A stretch of 64,000 nt of DNA from Littorina saxatilis (taxonomy: Eukaryota; Mollusca; Gastropoda; Littorinimorpha; Littorinidae). The stretch is taken from positions 26,226,413 through 26,290,412 of the forward strand of contig NC_090261.1 of NCBI RefSeq assembly GCF_037325665.1, read 5' to 3'. The first letter of the stretch is position 1, and every line of letters starts with the position of its first letter. A program made the translations under genes and the position numbers. A model generated the notes under the pieces. The model made no database searches, had not been told where the DNA came from, and worked only from the letters and a program-made list of their open reading frames with translations. Positions 37,701 through 50,448 of the stretch are shown here, in pieces.

Positions 37701-38400
37701 CTGCCTGTAACTAAGTGTGTGTACAGTCAAGATCGTCTGCACCATCACAGGTTTATGCTAGGGCAAGAAGTGAGAGGATTGCATATTAGTCATGTAAAAA
37801 CCAACTTGTAAACAAACATAGGTGTTTGTGGGAGTTCCAGCCCATGAAAGCAAAAGAGATTTGGTAACAGGCGCACACATAAACACAAACAAAACAAAGA
37901 CACACATGCATGCACGCTTACAAGCACGCATGCTCCCACACACAAACAAGCGCACGCATGCGCGCAGACACCCATGCGAACACAGACATACAGACACACA
38001 CACACGCACGCACACACGTGCACACACAAACACACACAATTTTGTGTGTGTGCACACGTACACACTCAACATTGATTAATATAAAACTGACCATTGCATG
38101 ATGACAGCAAGTAAATGTTCAGATTCTGTCGGTCATATAGAACTAGAGCAGACCAGAACATGCTCCTCACAGGTGTTTCTTGTCATCAGGGAGAACTTGT
38201 CGGTGCCTGACTGGAAGTGGTGGACCCGTGCAATCTGCATCAATGGATTTCTGATTATCATGCTCTTCTTCCTGACTACCCCCATCATGTTTCTCCACAC
38301 GCTGGATCTCCTCAACATTGACCTCAAGAAGACCAGTGAAACACTTCATGTCAGCATCTTTAGAGACATCTCTTGTGGAAGGCTTTCATTTGTGTGTGTC

Positions 38401-38484
<84 letters not shown>

Positions 38485-41400
38485 AACACATTGTGTGTGT
38501 GATTGTGTGTGTGTCTGTGTGTGTGAGAGAGAGAGGTGGAGGGGTAGGGGTTAGGGATTTTGAGAGAGGAGAGTTTAATTTGATGTGTGTGTGTGTGTGT
38601 GTGTGTGACTTTTGTGCATTGTATCCACTTGAAGACAGTATGTAAGAATATGAAATTCATTACTCAAGAGTTTTGTGCATCTAACAAATATATGGTCCCA
38701 CAGAGTCCTCTGCTGGTGCAATTCCTGCCCACTCTGTTGCTGTGGACCTTCTCTGCTCTCCTGCCCAACCTGGTCTACTACTCTGACCAGTACATCGGTC
38801 ACTGGACCAAGTGAGTTGCTTGTTGTTGCTCTTCAATAATAACTTTGGTAAGTAATTCCCTCCAGTGTGTCTGAGACTGGTTTGAAGGTGTTGGCGGGTA
38901 GTATTTTGTTAGCTAGAAATTATTGTGCGTTACATGCATCTGTTGTTGTTATCAATAATGCCATCACGCCCACTGCTTCCATACAGTGTTTGTGATTGCA
39001 CAGCTTTAAGTAAAGGCTATAGGGTTTGTGTGGACAGAGTATGGAGGATGTGAGAGTTTGTGTGAGTAAATTAGAGACGCTGGATCTTGCAGAGAGGAAA
39101 TAGGCCACATTCAGTTAGTAACATGCTGTAAATATCTGATATGTGTAGGTAGATTTGCTTTTGCAATCATAAATTTAAAAAAACCAAGAAAGGTTACATC
39201 CGTGGATCGTTTAATTAACATGAACGTTAGCAGTCTGTCTGTGTCTTATTAAGGTAAACATAGACTCTATTAGGTGCAAGCTGGTCAGACCAGTACCAGG
39301 TACATTCTACCCTGAACCACAATACCAACGTCACCCGTCCCAGGAAATGTGAATAGTTCGTCTGATGTATTTCTTAACCTAGGTTGTTATTTCTTCTATG
39401 TGCAGAACGGCTGAGCATCATGCTGTGATGAGGAAAACCTTCATCTTTCTGCTGCTGATGGTGCTGATACTGCCGTCACTGGGGCTGACCAGGTAAACCC
39501 TGTGCTCATTGCATCTTTCCACAAATGTTAAATTATTGTAGATTTGCTGTCACTTTTACCAGTATCATAAACTTGCTGACATTTCTGTGCTCAAAGCTGA
39601 AGCCTAATGCGTATGAGGTTTTTCTCAGAGGTTTTTGAAGCGAGAGCTTTAAAACTTTACCTACTTTTAGGGTTTGATGACCTCCCGGCATGACCCAAGT
39701 CTAGTTGACCCTCGTCAAGTTTCAAGGTCAAAGCAGAGTCGTGTGCTGGTAAAAAAAAAAAAGAGAAAAACTATTGGTTTCTTCAACGGTTAGCAAGACA
39801 TTTGAAACTTCACCTACTCCCATGGTTTTTACTGCCTTCAAACATAACCCAAGTGTGGCTGATATGCCTCAAGTTTTCAGGTCACAATGCCAATGGGGTC
39901 AATTTTGGTTAAAAAAAATCAAAAACTGTAATTTTCTTGGACGCTTTTGAATCTTTATCTTGAAAAACGTCCCATACTTTCAGGGTTTGATGATTTCTTG
40001 AGATGACTTGAGTCTGGTTGATGCTGGTTATAATTCAAGGTCACAGTTCAGGTCAAACAGTAGGAAATTGGCATTTTCTTCAATGTCTATGTAACTAGAG
40101 CAGCAGATAAATTGTTTCTTATTCATATTATTACTTATGACGAAAAAGAGCTGTATGAGCATTTGGCTTTCTTGATGATATTGATTGTTGTGTGTGTCTT
40201 ACAGTGCCAAGGCGCTGTTCGAGTGGATGGTGGTCAATGATGATATTGATTGTTGTGTGTGTCTTACAGTGCCAAGGCGCTGTTCGAGTGGATGGTGGTC
40301 AATGATGATATTGATTGTTGTGTGTGTCTTACAGTGCCAAGGCGCTGTTCGAGTGGATGGTGGTCAATGATGATATTGATTGTTGTGTGTGTCTTACAGT
40401 GCCAAGGCGCTGTTCGAGTGGATGGTGGTCAATGATGATATTGATTGTTGTGTGTGTCTTACAGTGCCAAGGCGCTGTTCGAGTGGATGGTGGTCAATGA
40501 TGATATTGATTGTTGTGTGTGTCTTACAGTGCCAAGGCGCTGTTCGAGTGGATGGTGGTCAATGAAGAGAAGCGAGTGCAGTGGCAGTAAGTCTTCAGTT
40601 TCTGTTTCATCCTTCATTGTTATATTTTATTTTATTTTCATATCTAAAGGTTGGCCTTTCAATAATAAAATTTCTCAGATTCTGATTCCCCGCCCCCCCC
40701 CCCTCCCACTGCGGGTGTTTATGTGCATCACACTGCAAAAAACAATAGACATGATACTGCTGTCTGGGCTGCCAACTGTTACGTTTTCAGCGTAGCATGC
40801 TACGTTTTAAGACAAATTGCTACGCAGTTCCGCCAAGCTTAAGATTGCTTCGCTCAAACAAATGATCTCAACGGTTCACTCTTTCTTGAGAGTCCTGGTA
40901 ATCATTTCTGATTCTCACTCTGGTCAGAATATGGGTCATAAGTCTTTGTCCACACTGCAAAGTGGCAGTGCAGACGGCCATTATGTTTCTGCTTTCTAAA
41001 TAAACTCTTTGAAATGAATATATTCTTGCGTTAAGTAGCATTAATGCGGACCTGTGAATACATTGTAGATAATGCTACACTTTTACACCATTTGCTGCAA
41101 TGAACGTTCCCAAAAAATGTAAGTTGTTACACCTGAGGCTTCACAAGGGTTGGCAGGTCTGGGCTGTTCACAAGAGATTCAAAATACTCTGTGCAAAAAA
41201 GAAACAACCCCAAAAACAACAAAAACGACAAACATTGAAAATACCTCAAAGTAACTGACAGTTTCTTTCTAACTTCCAACAGGTGTATATTTCTTCCAAG
41301 CAATGGCTCTTTCTTTGTCAACTACGTCATAACTGCCGCCTTCATCGGTTGTGCTCTGGAGCTGCTGCGTTTCTCTGAGCTCTTCATGTACTGCATCAAA

Positions 41401-44400
41401 CTTATGCTGGCGCGCTCACAGGCGGAAAAGGCTGCCGTAAGAAAGGTGAGGAGACTGATCTTTTCACTCAAACATCCTCAGAAGGTCAATTGACCGTGGT
41501 ACTTTTAAACAGAGAAATGTGAAACTACTTAATATTTAGTGGTGTCTGTACACTGGAACCCCCATTTCGAGACATCAAGAAATCTGAGAAATTCAGGTCT
41601 TAAAAAGGAGGGAGTCTTAAAGGTGGTCGTCTACATTTTTGCTTTTTTTCAATAATCTTATTATTATTATTATTATTGTGATCATTTTTATGCGCCTAAT
41701 CTAGATATAGCCCTAGGCGCTTACATATTAATTTCTGCCGTTTGAAATGGAATTTTTTACAGACAGACAGACAAACAGACATTTTTTACACACAATATAT
41801 AACGCATTCACATCGGCCAGTAAAGCTCAGTAGCCTATTAGGCGAGCATTCACCTTTCACGGCCTTTATTCCAAGTCAAACGGGTATTTGGTGGACATTT
41901 TTATCTATGCCTATACAATTTTGCCAGGAAAGACCCTTTTGTCAATCGTGGGATCTTTAACGTGCACACCCCAATGTTATGGTTAGATTTCGCTAAAAAG
42001 TTATGTCAGATGATGAATGAACCATGGGGAAAAAAGTTATAGAAAAAAAATATATGTAAAAAAAGATTTTATTTTTGGGTAGCGTGACTCACGCTTCCAA
42101 TATTTTGTTTTCTGTTTGCTGAGAACATGTGCTTTGCCTAAAAATACTGACCAATCAAATTCATGTCACTATGCTTATAGCCACGCCCAAACAAGTGCAG
42201 CAACAGTTTGACACTGGAGCGCTGTCCACGCTTTTTTTTAAACGCACGGGATTTGAGAGGAGTTTTGCGCTTGGCATTTTCAAAATAAGGATATCCTACT
42301 ATGAGTACTACGCTGGAATACTACAATGAATTTTCAAACGGCTACACTGTCTTCGTCTTTCCTGATCGAAAGGGGGTGTATTGTTGATATTTGTAGATAA
42401 TAGACTCTGCATTTTGATGGTCAAATGGCGATTTCGGTATAAAAATGTAGACAAGGACCTTTAAAATGGGGGTATATTTCCAAAGGTTATGATGAGAACA
42501 TCTGAAAAATCAAGGTCTTAAATTGGGGGTCTTCTTCTTCTGCGTTCGATATTTATGGCCGTCATATCGTCAGGTCGGTGGCTGCCATGAAGTCCGCAGT
42601 CTTCAGCAGTTGGGCAGCGGGTCCCCAGAGTCTTTGGGGGTCTTAAAAAGGGGAGTTGCATTGTGTGTGAAATGTGTGTTGTGGCACTTTGACTTATTTA
42701 CCTAACATGGACTTTTGATGTGTGCAGTCAGTGTTGTGGGACTTCCAGTATGGAATCCAGTACGCCTGGATGCTGTGCATTTTTGCCATCATCGTCAGCT
42801 TTAGTATAATCTGTCCTCTCATCACACCTTTCGGTAAGTCACTTTAGTGATTGTTTGATTCATGAATTGATTGATTGATCGATCAACTGATCAGTTGGTT
42901 GTTGACTACAGCTATGCAGATGTAAATGTTCAGATGTACATTTTCTTCTGTGAATATGAGAACCTCATTCCCAGTCAAATTTAACTTGTGTGTTTGAGTG
43001 AAACCACACTGTAAAATAACCGTCAGGAAACCCTTGCAGTTTTTTTTTTTACACGTGACTTGTGCAGGTTTGATTCATTAAAGAGAACTTTCCACCTTGC
43101 ATAGACAGTGTCACAGGTCTGGTTTACCTGAGAGGTACAAAGTTATGGCCATGTCACTCTCTATTGATAATCTGTATTGTCTGGTAGATGACCTATTCTG
43201 TGGAGAATGATTTCACTTGACCCCTGTGTGTCTCAGGTCTGGTGTACCTGGGGCTAAAACACCTGGTGGATCGTTACAACATCTTCTTCGCCTACAGCCC
43301 CTCCAAAATCAACAAGCACATCCACAGCTCTGCCGTCACCTTCGTCCTGTGGGCTGTGGTCATGCTGCAGATCAACATCTGCTTCTTCACAGGGCTCCGT
43401 GCAGGTAATCAAGCTTTTCTATGTGAGCGGCTGGGGTTTATTTTACCCTGAAAGTCTCGGCTGCTTTCATTAGAGATAGTAGTTGTGATGGAGAAATCTT
43501 CTTTACGGTTCCGATGTACATAAGAGTCTTTGCTTAAGCACAGCCTCAGAACTGTACACCTCAGAACCGTACACCTCAGACAAGATTTTATGTCATTGTT
43601 TGAAATGTCACTATGAAGTATGTCGACATGAGGGCTTTAGACATGCACAGACAAGACTTGATGTGATTGTTTGAAATGTATGAAGTATGTCAACATGAAG
43701 GCTTAGACATGCACAGACAAGACTTGATGTGATTGTTTGAAATGTATGAAGTATGTCAACATGAAGGCTTAGACATGCACAGACAAGAATTGATGTGATT
43801 GTTTGAAATGTATGAAGTATGTCGACATGAGGGCTTTAGACATGCACAGACAAGTCTGCTTTTTGTGTTGCAGAGGGCCTAGACTCCGTGTTCCTCTTTT
43901 CCTGTGTCTGTCTCTTCCTCACCCTCATCATGTTCGTCGGCCGACTCAGCTTCGGTTGGTTCAAGCACATCCGACCCAACCGATACAGGGTAAGCCCACC
44001 ACTGTACACTCCCTTGTCCTTTATTTTATACATCCCTATGAAGGGTAGGTATGTTACTGGCGTTGAGTGACTTAAAACTCTGCACCTGTCTTCTAGATCT
44101 GAAAAATGTGACCTTTTTTTCTCATTGACGGAAGGATAGGATTGCAGCCAAACCTGTCTTAACTGGTCATAAGTTGTGGTGGTCTTCCGCTTTGTGAAGT
44201 TTTCAGTAGCAAAGAGCCAAGAATCGCTTGATCAGTGAAGAAGTTTGCTGAAAGAAATCGGTTTTTTTAGGTATACCAGACCTGTGGGTAAATTTGGCAG
44301 GAAAAATAATGAAAAGATTGGTGTAAAATACTTCTGTACGTGAAAGAGCTTTCGAAGTCAGGCACCTGCGTTGTGGCATAATGGGTTTTGTTCAAATATT

Positions 44401-47400
44401 TTGAAACCAGAATCAATCATTTGAATGCCTTTGGGGAAAATATTAATGTACACGCCTTTGAGAACAGTGCTACAGTTGTGTTTTTTTTTTCTTGTTTTTT
44501 TTCGGGTGGCAGGTGGGAGGGGGGGGTGTTGTTTAACACTGACACGTAAGTGGAGGTGATCGTTCAGAAAATGTACGAATGAGCAAGACTGTGTTAGAAA
44601 TGACTGGATCGGCAGGTTTGGCTGTAGCCGTCTTGTCCTGTACCTTTACTTTTCTTCACTTTGTAGTGACTAGAGGGAAGCTGTATTGATATTTGCAACA
44701 GTGGTTATCATGCATTAACATGGGTTTGTGGGACTTCACATGACTACCAGTTTCCACCACTGTAGTTGTGGAGCCAATCTTGTAACTGCATGCAAGCAGG
44801 TGTGTGCATGGTCACAGCATTACTGAGTGCTAGCACAATAACAATTGTTGCCAGGTGCATTGCACACTTTAGATCCACAGCATTCTAGCAGGTGCATCTC
44901 ACACTTGCAGTCTCAGTTAAAGGCATATTAACTCGATGAATATACACGCTAATTGCTTTACCAACAGCTGGAGACATGCTAAATTAAGTTCCCTGCAAAA
45001 TATTGTGATCTAGGACCCCTTAAATGTTGAGATATTTGAATTTTTATTTTGATCTAGATCGTCCTATTTATAGATTTGCCAACAGAGGGAACGTTGACGC
45101 AAGGGAAATAACTCCGCGTCTTTGTTGACATCCTCACTTTTTCAGAGGCTAGAACAAGCTGTAATGCATGTATATGGTCCGCGCATTGCGACATATCGTC
45201 ATTATATGGCCTTATGATGCATTTGACATCGATTGTGGGCAAACTACACTTTGTAAACACGGGAGCGCGTACAAATGCCTTTAAAAGGGAACAAGGAACT
45301 GTTCGCAGTAAGAGTTTGTTTTCGTAGATAAGAACTGTAGACCATAGAAATGTAATGTAAGAGTCATAAAAATTACATGTATTATAGGCTGGGATTGGGG
45401 AGGGGAATAGCATTCACAGAAAGAATTTTAGCTTAAATATTTCAAAAGATCTACATTCAGGTCGTGACATTGAAACTGAAGTAGTCACATGTTCAGTTTG
45501 ACAGATTTAAAAAAGGTTCAGTTTAGACCAGACACCTCCGTTTTCCTCCCTGCTTCCCACCATCCAACACGCCTATGCATTAGCTTTCCAGCTAGTTACA
45601 AAAGAGGATGATTAACTTCATGGATTATTCTTTGTTTCCTTATATGCTGCGGACAAAGGCCATTCGTAATGCCACCGTCTGTGAAGTGCATATTTGATAT
45701 GGCATGGATAGTTGTGTGCTCTTGCTTCTAAAAGAATTGTAATGACATCTTTATGCAAATAGAATTTCAAAAACCTTTGAATTGATCACCTTTTAGAGTT
45801 TGATTTCTAGAGTTTTGCATGTGCAGAAGTGATTGTTTTGGGGTTGCCGCAAAATCTTGTTTGGTGATGTTTTACTCTATGTTGTCTTTATGCTCAAGCT
45901 TGAGGATGTTATTGTCTTGTCGTAAACAAGCCTCGGGGGGAGTTGGGAGATAATGCAGATGCAAGGTTGCATGTGTTCTTGTGTGTTAGTTCTTGGTTCC
46001 CGCATAGTGAGTGAAGGTATAATATTGCATTGTCAAGCAGCTTTTCTTTGTAGTTTATGTTGTCTTTTGGCATGTTGATTTGTTGAAAAATATAGGGGGA
46101 AACGCCAGTACAGGGGTGTCTGGAGTATGTACAGGTAACTGATAGGAGACAGAATCATGACGACGTTGAGGCCTTCAGACTTATTTCATCACATATCATA
46201 TTAAAACCAACAGTTCATATTAACAGAAAATATGGCTAAACATGAATGTTAGTTCTCATTCCCAGTATCCTTCACCTCTTCTTATGACCCATTTGCAGCA
46301 GATAGGGAGAGACATGGTTCTGTATGTGAAAATGCCTCTATTCTGCGTTAAGGTTAGTGTGCACCTCTGTCCATTTTTTGCATGGGGGACTCAAGGAGCA
46401 AAGGTGTAGCTGTGAGGAATTGATCCCCGAGGTGATCCTTTTAAGTGTGAATAGCTAGGCTTGTAGATAGGAGAATCATAACCAAGTGAAGCCGAGTGCT
46501 GATGACCAAATCTAGGAACCAAAGGGACGTAAGCGCTGAAAATATATAAGCTTGCAATGATCACCCTTTATTGAGGACAGTCGTTTGTTCATTTCAATGC
46601 TTGGTCTTGTCCCAGATTCCGCATAACTCTCACTTAGTGTTGTCTTTTATTTAGAGCGCTTACATCCCTTTGTTTCTGAGATCTTGTAGAGGAGAGAAAA
46701 ATCTTCTTTTTTTCTGAGATGCTATAGCAGAATTATAACCAGTAGTTAATCAGTCTGCGGAGAGAGTGTTAACATTTTAGTGAAAATGTTTTGGGTACCC
46801 TCAGAGAAAACAAACCCAGTCAAAATAGCGATGCTGTGAACAGAAACATGAGCAAAACGCATGTGCAAGCTTGAAATGTATGTTTAACATTTAAATCGCT
46901 GAACAGCGACTTAAGATTTTGAAGAGTACTGCCTGGTGGTTTTCCAAAGCAAAGCTTTTTCTCGTAATTGTACTGGTGCCAATTGAAGTCTTCTTAATGA
47001 ATCTATGCAGAAAGATGAATTAACGACTAAGGAGCGGATAATACACTACGTTTTCCGACAGTGGGAGAAAGTGGTGATGAAAGGCAGAGGGTTCAGAGTA
47101 AAGAATTAAGCAGTACACTTTTTGTTCAAGTTTGCTTTCCGCTCCTTTTCTTGTTGTGTGATTGTTTCCAGGCATATGCTCTTCAGTTACCACTTCTGGT
47201 CAGTGTTGGTCAAACCTTGCTTTGACTTCAAACATTATTTGCTGTATGATGGGAATGGAGCGTTTTTCATATATGGCCATTGGATGCATGGACAGTTAAA
47301 GAATTGCAGTTTCTGCATGAAAAGAATGCATTTTTATATTGATTTTTTTCTTATCTGCCTGAAAAAATCCACATTTTGATATGAACGATTATTTTTGGGG

Positions 47401-50395
47401 TGCATATGATTTAGTTTTTAGTTCACTAACCCAAGGTTGACAAGTTGTGCAGGTAGTAAGAATGATTTTTCTAACTTGATGAGCGAAAATAGTCAATAAC
47501 GGCTGTTTTGCAATGAAAGTTTATGGAACTAAGAGGGTGACTTTACTTGATAGGAGATGAGTCAAACGAGGATGTAGCGTAAGGACAAAAATCAGCTGCT
47601 GATAACGTGTAATCCATCCATCATCCTTACCTTGTCCCCACCCCTGTACCTCCCTCTCTTCCTCCCTGAATCCTCCATTTTGCTTATCAGCTGTTGGTAC
47701 AATGATGGGTAAAAAGTTGCTTCAGAAGAAGGATGTGACAGAAGAATTTGGTCCTAGTTTTGACATGAAAACTGCCGGGTCAAGCTTCAAAATTTGGGTC
47801 CTAGTGTTTGCATAAAACTGCAGATCAAGCTTGAAAATGTGGGTCATAACTGCACGTCAAGCACAAAAATGTGTGTGATAGTATTTGCATAAAAACTACA
47901 GATCAAGCTTGAAAATTTAGGGCATAGATTTTACATGAAAACGGCAGGTCAAGTTCAAAATGTGGGATATGCATAGTGTTTACATGAAAACTGCAGGTTA
48001 AGATTGAAAATTTAGGTCATAATGTTTACATGTAAATGGCCAAGCTTGCTTTCGGGCCAGTAACTGTTGTATTCAGTGCAACCAGGACTTGAAAGCTTAA
48101 TGAAAGGAAGGTAGACATTATACTATTTGTTACCCCCACTGCCTGATTCTGTTGCTTTTCAATTTGTTTTGTGTACCAAATTGTATTAGACTCAGACTGT
48201 CCTCAGACATTTGCTTTCATGGAGTTCTGTCCAATTTTTATGAATTTATTCATGTTTTGCCAAACTACTCTTGATTTCCCCTTTTGTTTTAACAGTATAA
48301 TATATAAAGCTATATTGCTCTTTTCTTTTTTTATTTCCCTTTTTTTCTTTGATTCATTTCTTTTTGTGCATTTTGCTGCTTGGAGGACATGGATGTTTGT
48401 TTTAGTGTCTTATGTATAGCCTTTACATTTTTTTCAACATATATTGTTGTTTTTTGTGAATTTTTTTTCAAAAGTGGCAGACATTGGGAGAATTTGGTAC
48501 ATGTACTTATGGTACTCTTTTGTTTCATATGTTCTATAATACTTGAAGTACATTTTTAGTTTCTCTGTATACTTGGTGTGCAATTATGACTTCAAGCAGT
48601 CATACTTTTTGCATGTCAGTTAACTGTTAAGTAGGTCGGGCAAGTTTGTTGTACATTGCTGTTAAACTGTTTGGATGATGGTTTACACTTTGAGCTAGAT
48701 TTATTGTACGTTTCTTTCCTTCATCTTTCTCTCAGTACACATTTGGAGGGCCGGCTTTCTCAGATCTTCAGGTGTGTACTAGTGTACACATGCATATTGT
48801 AACATGTGCTTACCTGTGCAAACCTGTTGTTATGTTGCTAGGAGACAACAGTCTTTACTCATAATTTCCTGTATCTACTCGCTCAGATGTTTCATGACGC
48901 TGCTAAAAGCAGCATGTGCAGTGTGTGTGTGTGCGAGTGTGTGTGTGTTTTACATCTGTTTGCTTGCTTTTTCGTGTATTCAAGATTGTGAAATCAGATC
49001 ATTGCTTACGAGTGATAAAGGCTTTTCTTGTACTTTTAGGAAACTTGACTCCAGCATCAAATGAAGTTACAATGATAAAAAAAAAAATTTTCAATGTTGC
49101 TTTGGTTTCTCCCATTTCTGCCTAGCATCTCTTTCTTTCTTTGTGTGTGTGTCTGTCCATGCATCCATTTGTCCATCTGTCTGTCTGCCCTCCTCTTTCT
49201 CTGGCTGTCACTTTTTCTCTCTTCCAGCCCTTTTCTGGGTTGCAAATGCATTGTATTGTTTTCTGATGGTTCACCAAACATGGCATTGGAAGAGAGTTAG
49301 GTTGCAAGCTTGAAAATGATTTGTTAGGAATTGAAAATATAGTTTCTTGTTGTACGCTGTGTATTTTCAAAGTTAATTTTTCTCAAGGTCCAAACACAGT
49401 GCATTGCACATGCTTTAATCGATTGTTCCTGTGGCTTGTTGAATTAATTAAAATAATTGATATACATGTATTTCACTAAAAGCATGAAAACGGAAACGAC
49501 TTTTGCAATTTCTACATCTTGCTGTCTTTTTTTTCTACATTTGAAAGTGTTGCCCAATATTCAGCCTCCTTAGAATTAAGTGCACTTAAGGAATGCACCA
49601 GAGCGATGCATGACAGCAGTTTTGGTTAAACTCACTGAATGCAGTTTTGTTTCTTACTTTCTTTTTCATTTTACGAAGATCGCTTACTTTATCAACAGAG
49701 TCGGGACAGAGCCTAGAGGAGGTTTTACCTAAAATAGTTTGAGATGTTATAGAAGACATGCTTTAGGGATGACATTATAATGATGATAGCATACACACAT
49801 GGTATATATTCTGCATGCTCTGTGTGAACTGAAGTAATCAGATTGTATCTAATGAAACAGTTGTGTTAGGAGTAATGTTTCTGATGACATTGGATTTTTT
49901 TTTTCATTTCAAGCCAAGGAAGTCTGAATGAAGTTGCTTAGCAGTGTGCTTATGTCTATTCCATATATATATGCCATGATGTTTATTGTGATTGTGTTCC
50001 TTTAAATCTGCATATTTTGTGTGTTTGTCTTTTTGTTTGCTTATTTTTATATGCATAAAGATGTGCGTATATATTTCATCTTATTGTGCTGATTGTGTTG
50101 CAGCAATTTGAGGATGGAGAAACTGCGACTACAAATTCGTCGGACCGAGTCCAAAAGGTATTTGAAGTTAACAGATACATGTACTCAACTTTCACACACA
50201 TGGACATACACAGACACATGAACTTGCATATCAGTCTTTATGTGTATGCATAGTGCAGACTGAGAGACCCAGTAGTTATTTCTTATTTGTCACTACCTTC
50301 TTTGTTCAAAATAAAGAATTGTTTCTGAACTCAATTCCTCCTTTTTTTTATAAAAAAAAGGAAATCTATTTCCTGCGCTATGCATGGACACACAA

Positions 50396-50448
<53 letters not shown>

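Larger units (their letters stand above)
41549..42665. mobile_element. MITE family B copy split by two insertions
   Basis: The left end ACACTGGAACCCCCATT and right end AGTTGCATTGTGTG flank family-typical blocks (GGTCTTAAAAAGGAGGGAG, AATGGGGGTATATTT). It is interrupted by the element at 41621-42460 and again by a (CTT)n-type fragment at about 42532-42640. In intron 17. Confidence 0.65.
43990..48735 (+). other. TMEM63 intron 20 (4.7 kb)
   Basis: Mostly unique AT-rich sequence with a small MITE (44921-45280) and a decayed ~55-bp tandem repeat (47755-48035). No further exon recognised. Confidence 0.7.

Noticed and set aside
40185-40795. Repeated 61-residue open frames across the 65-bp array
   Set aside because: They are out-of-frame readings of a repeated splice acceptor plus exon start, not a tandem protein family.
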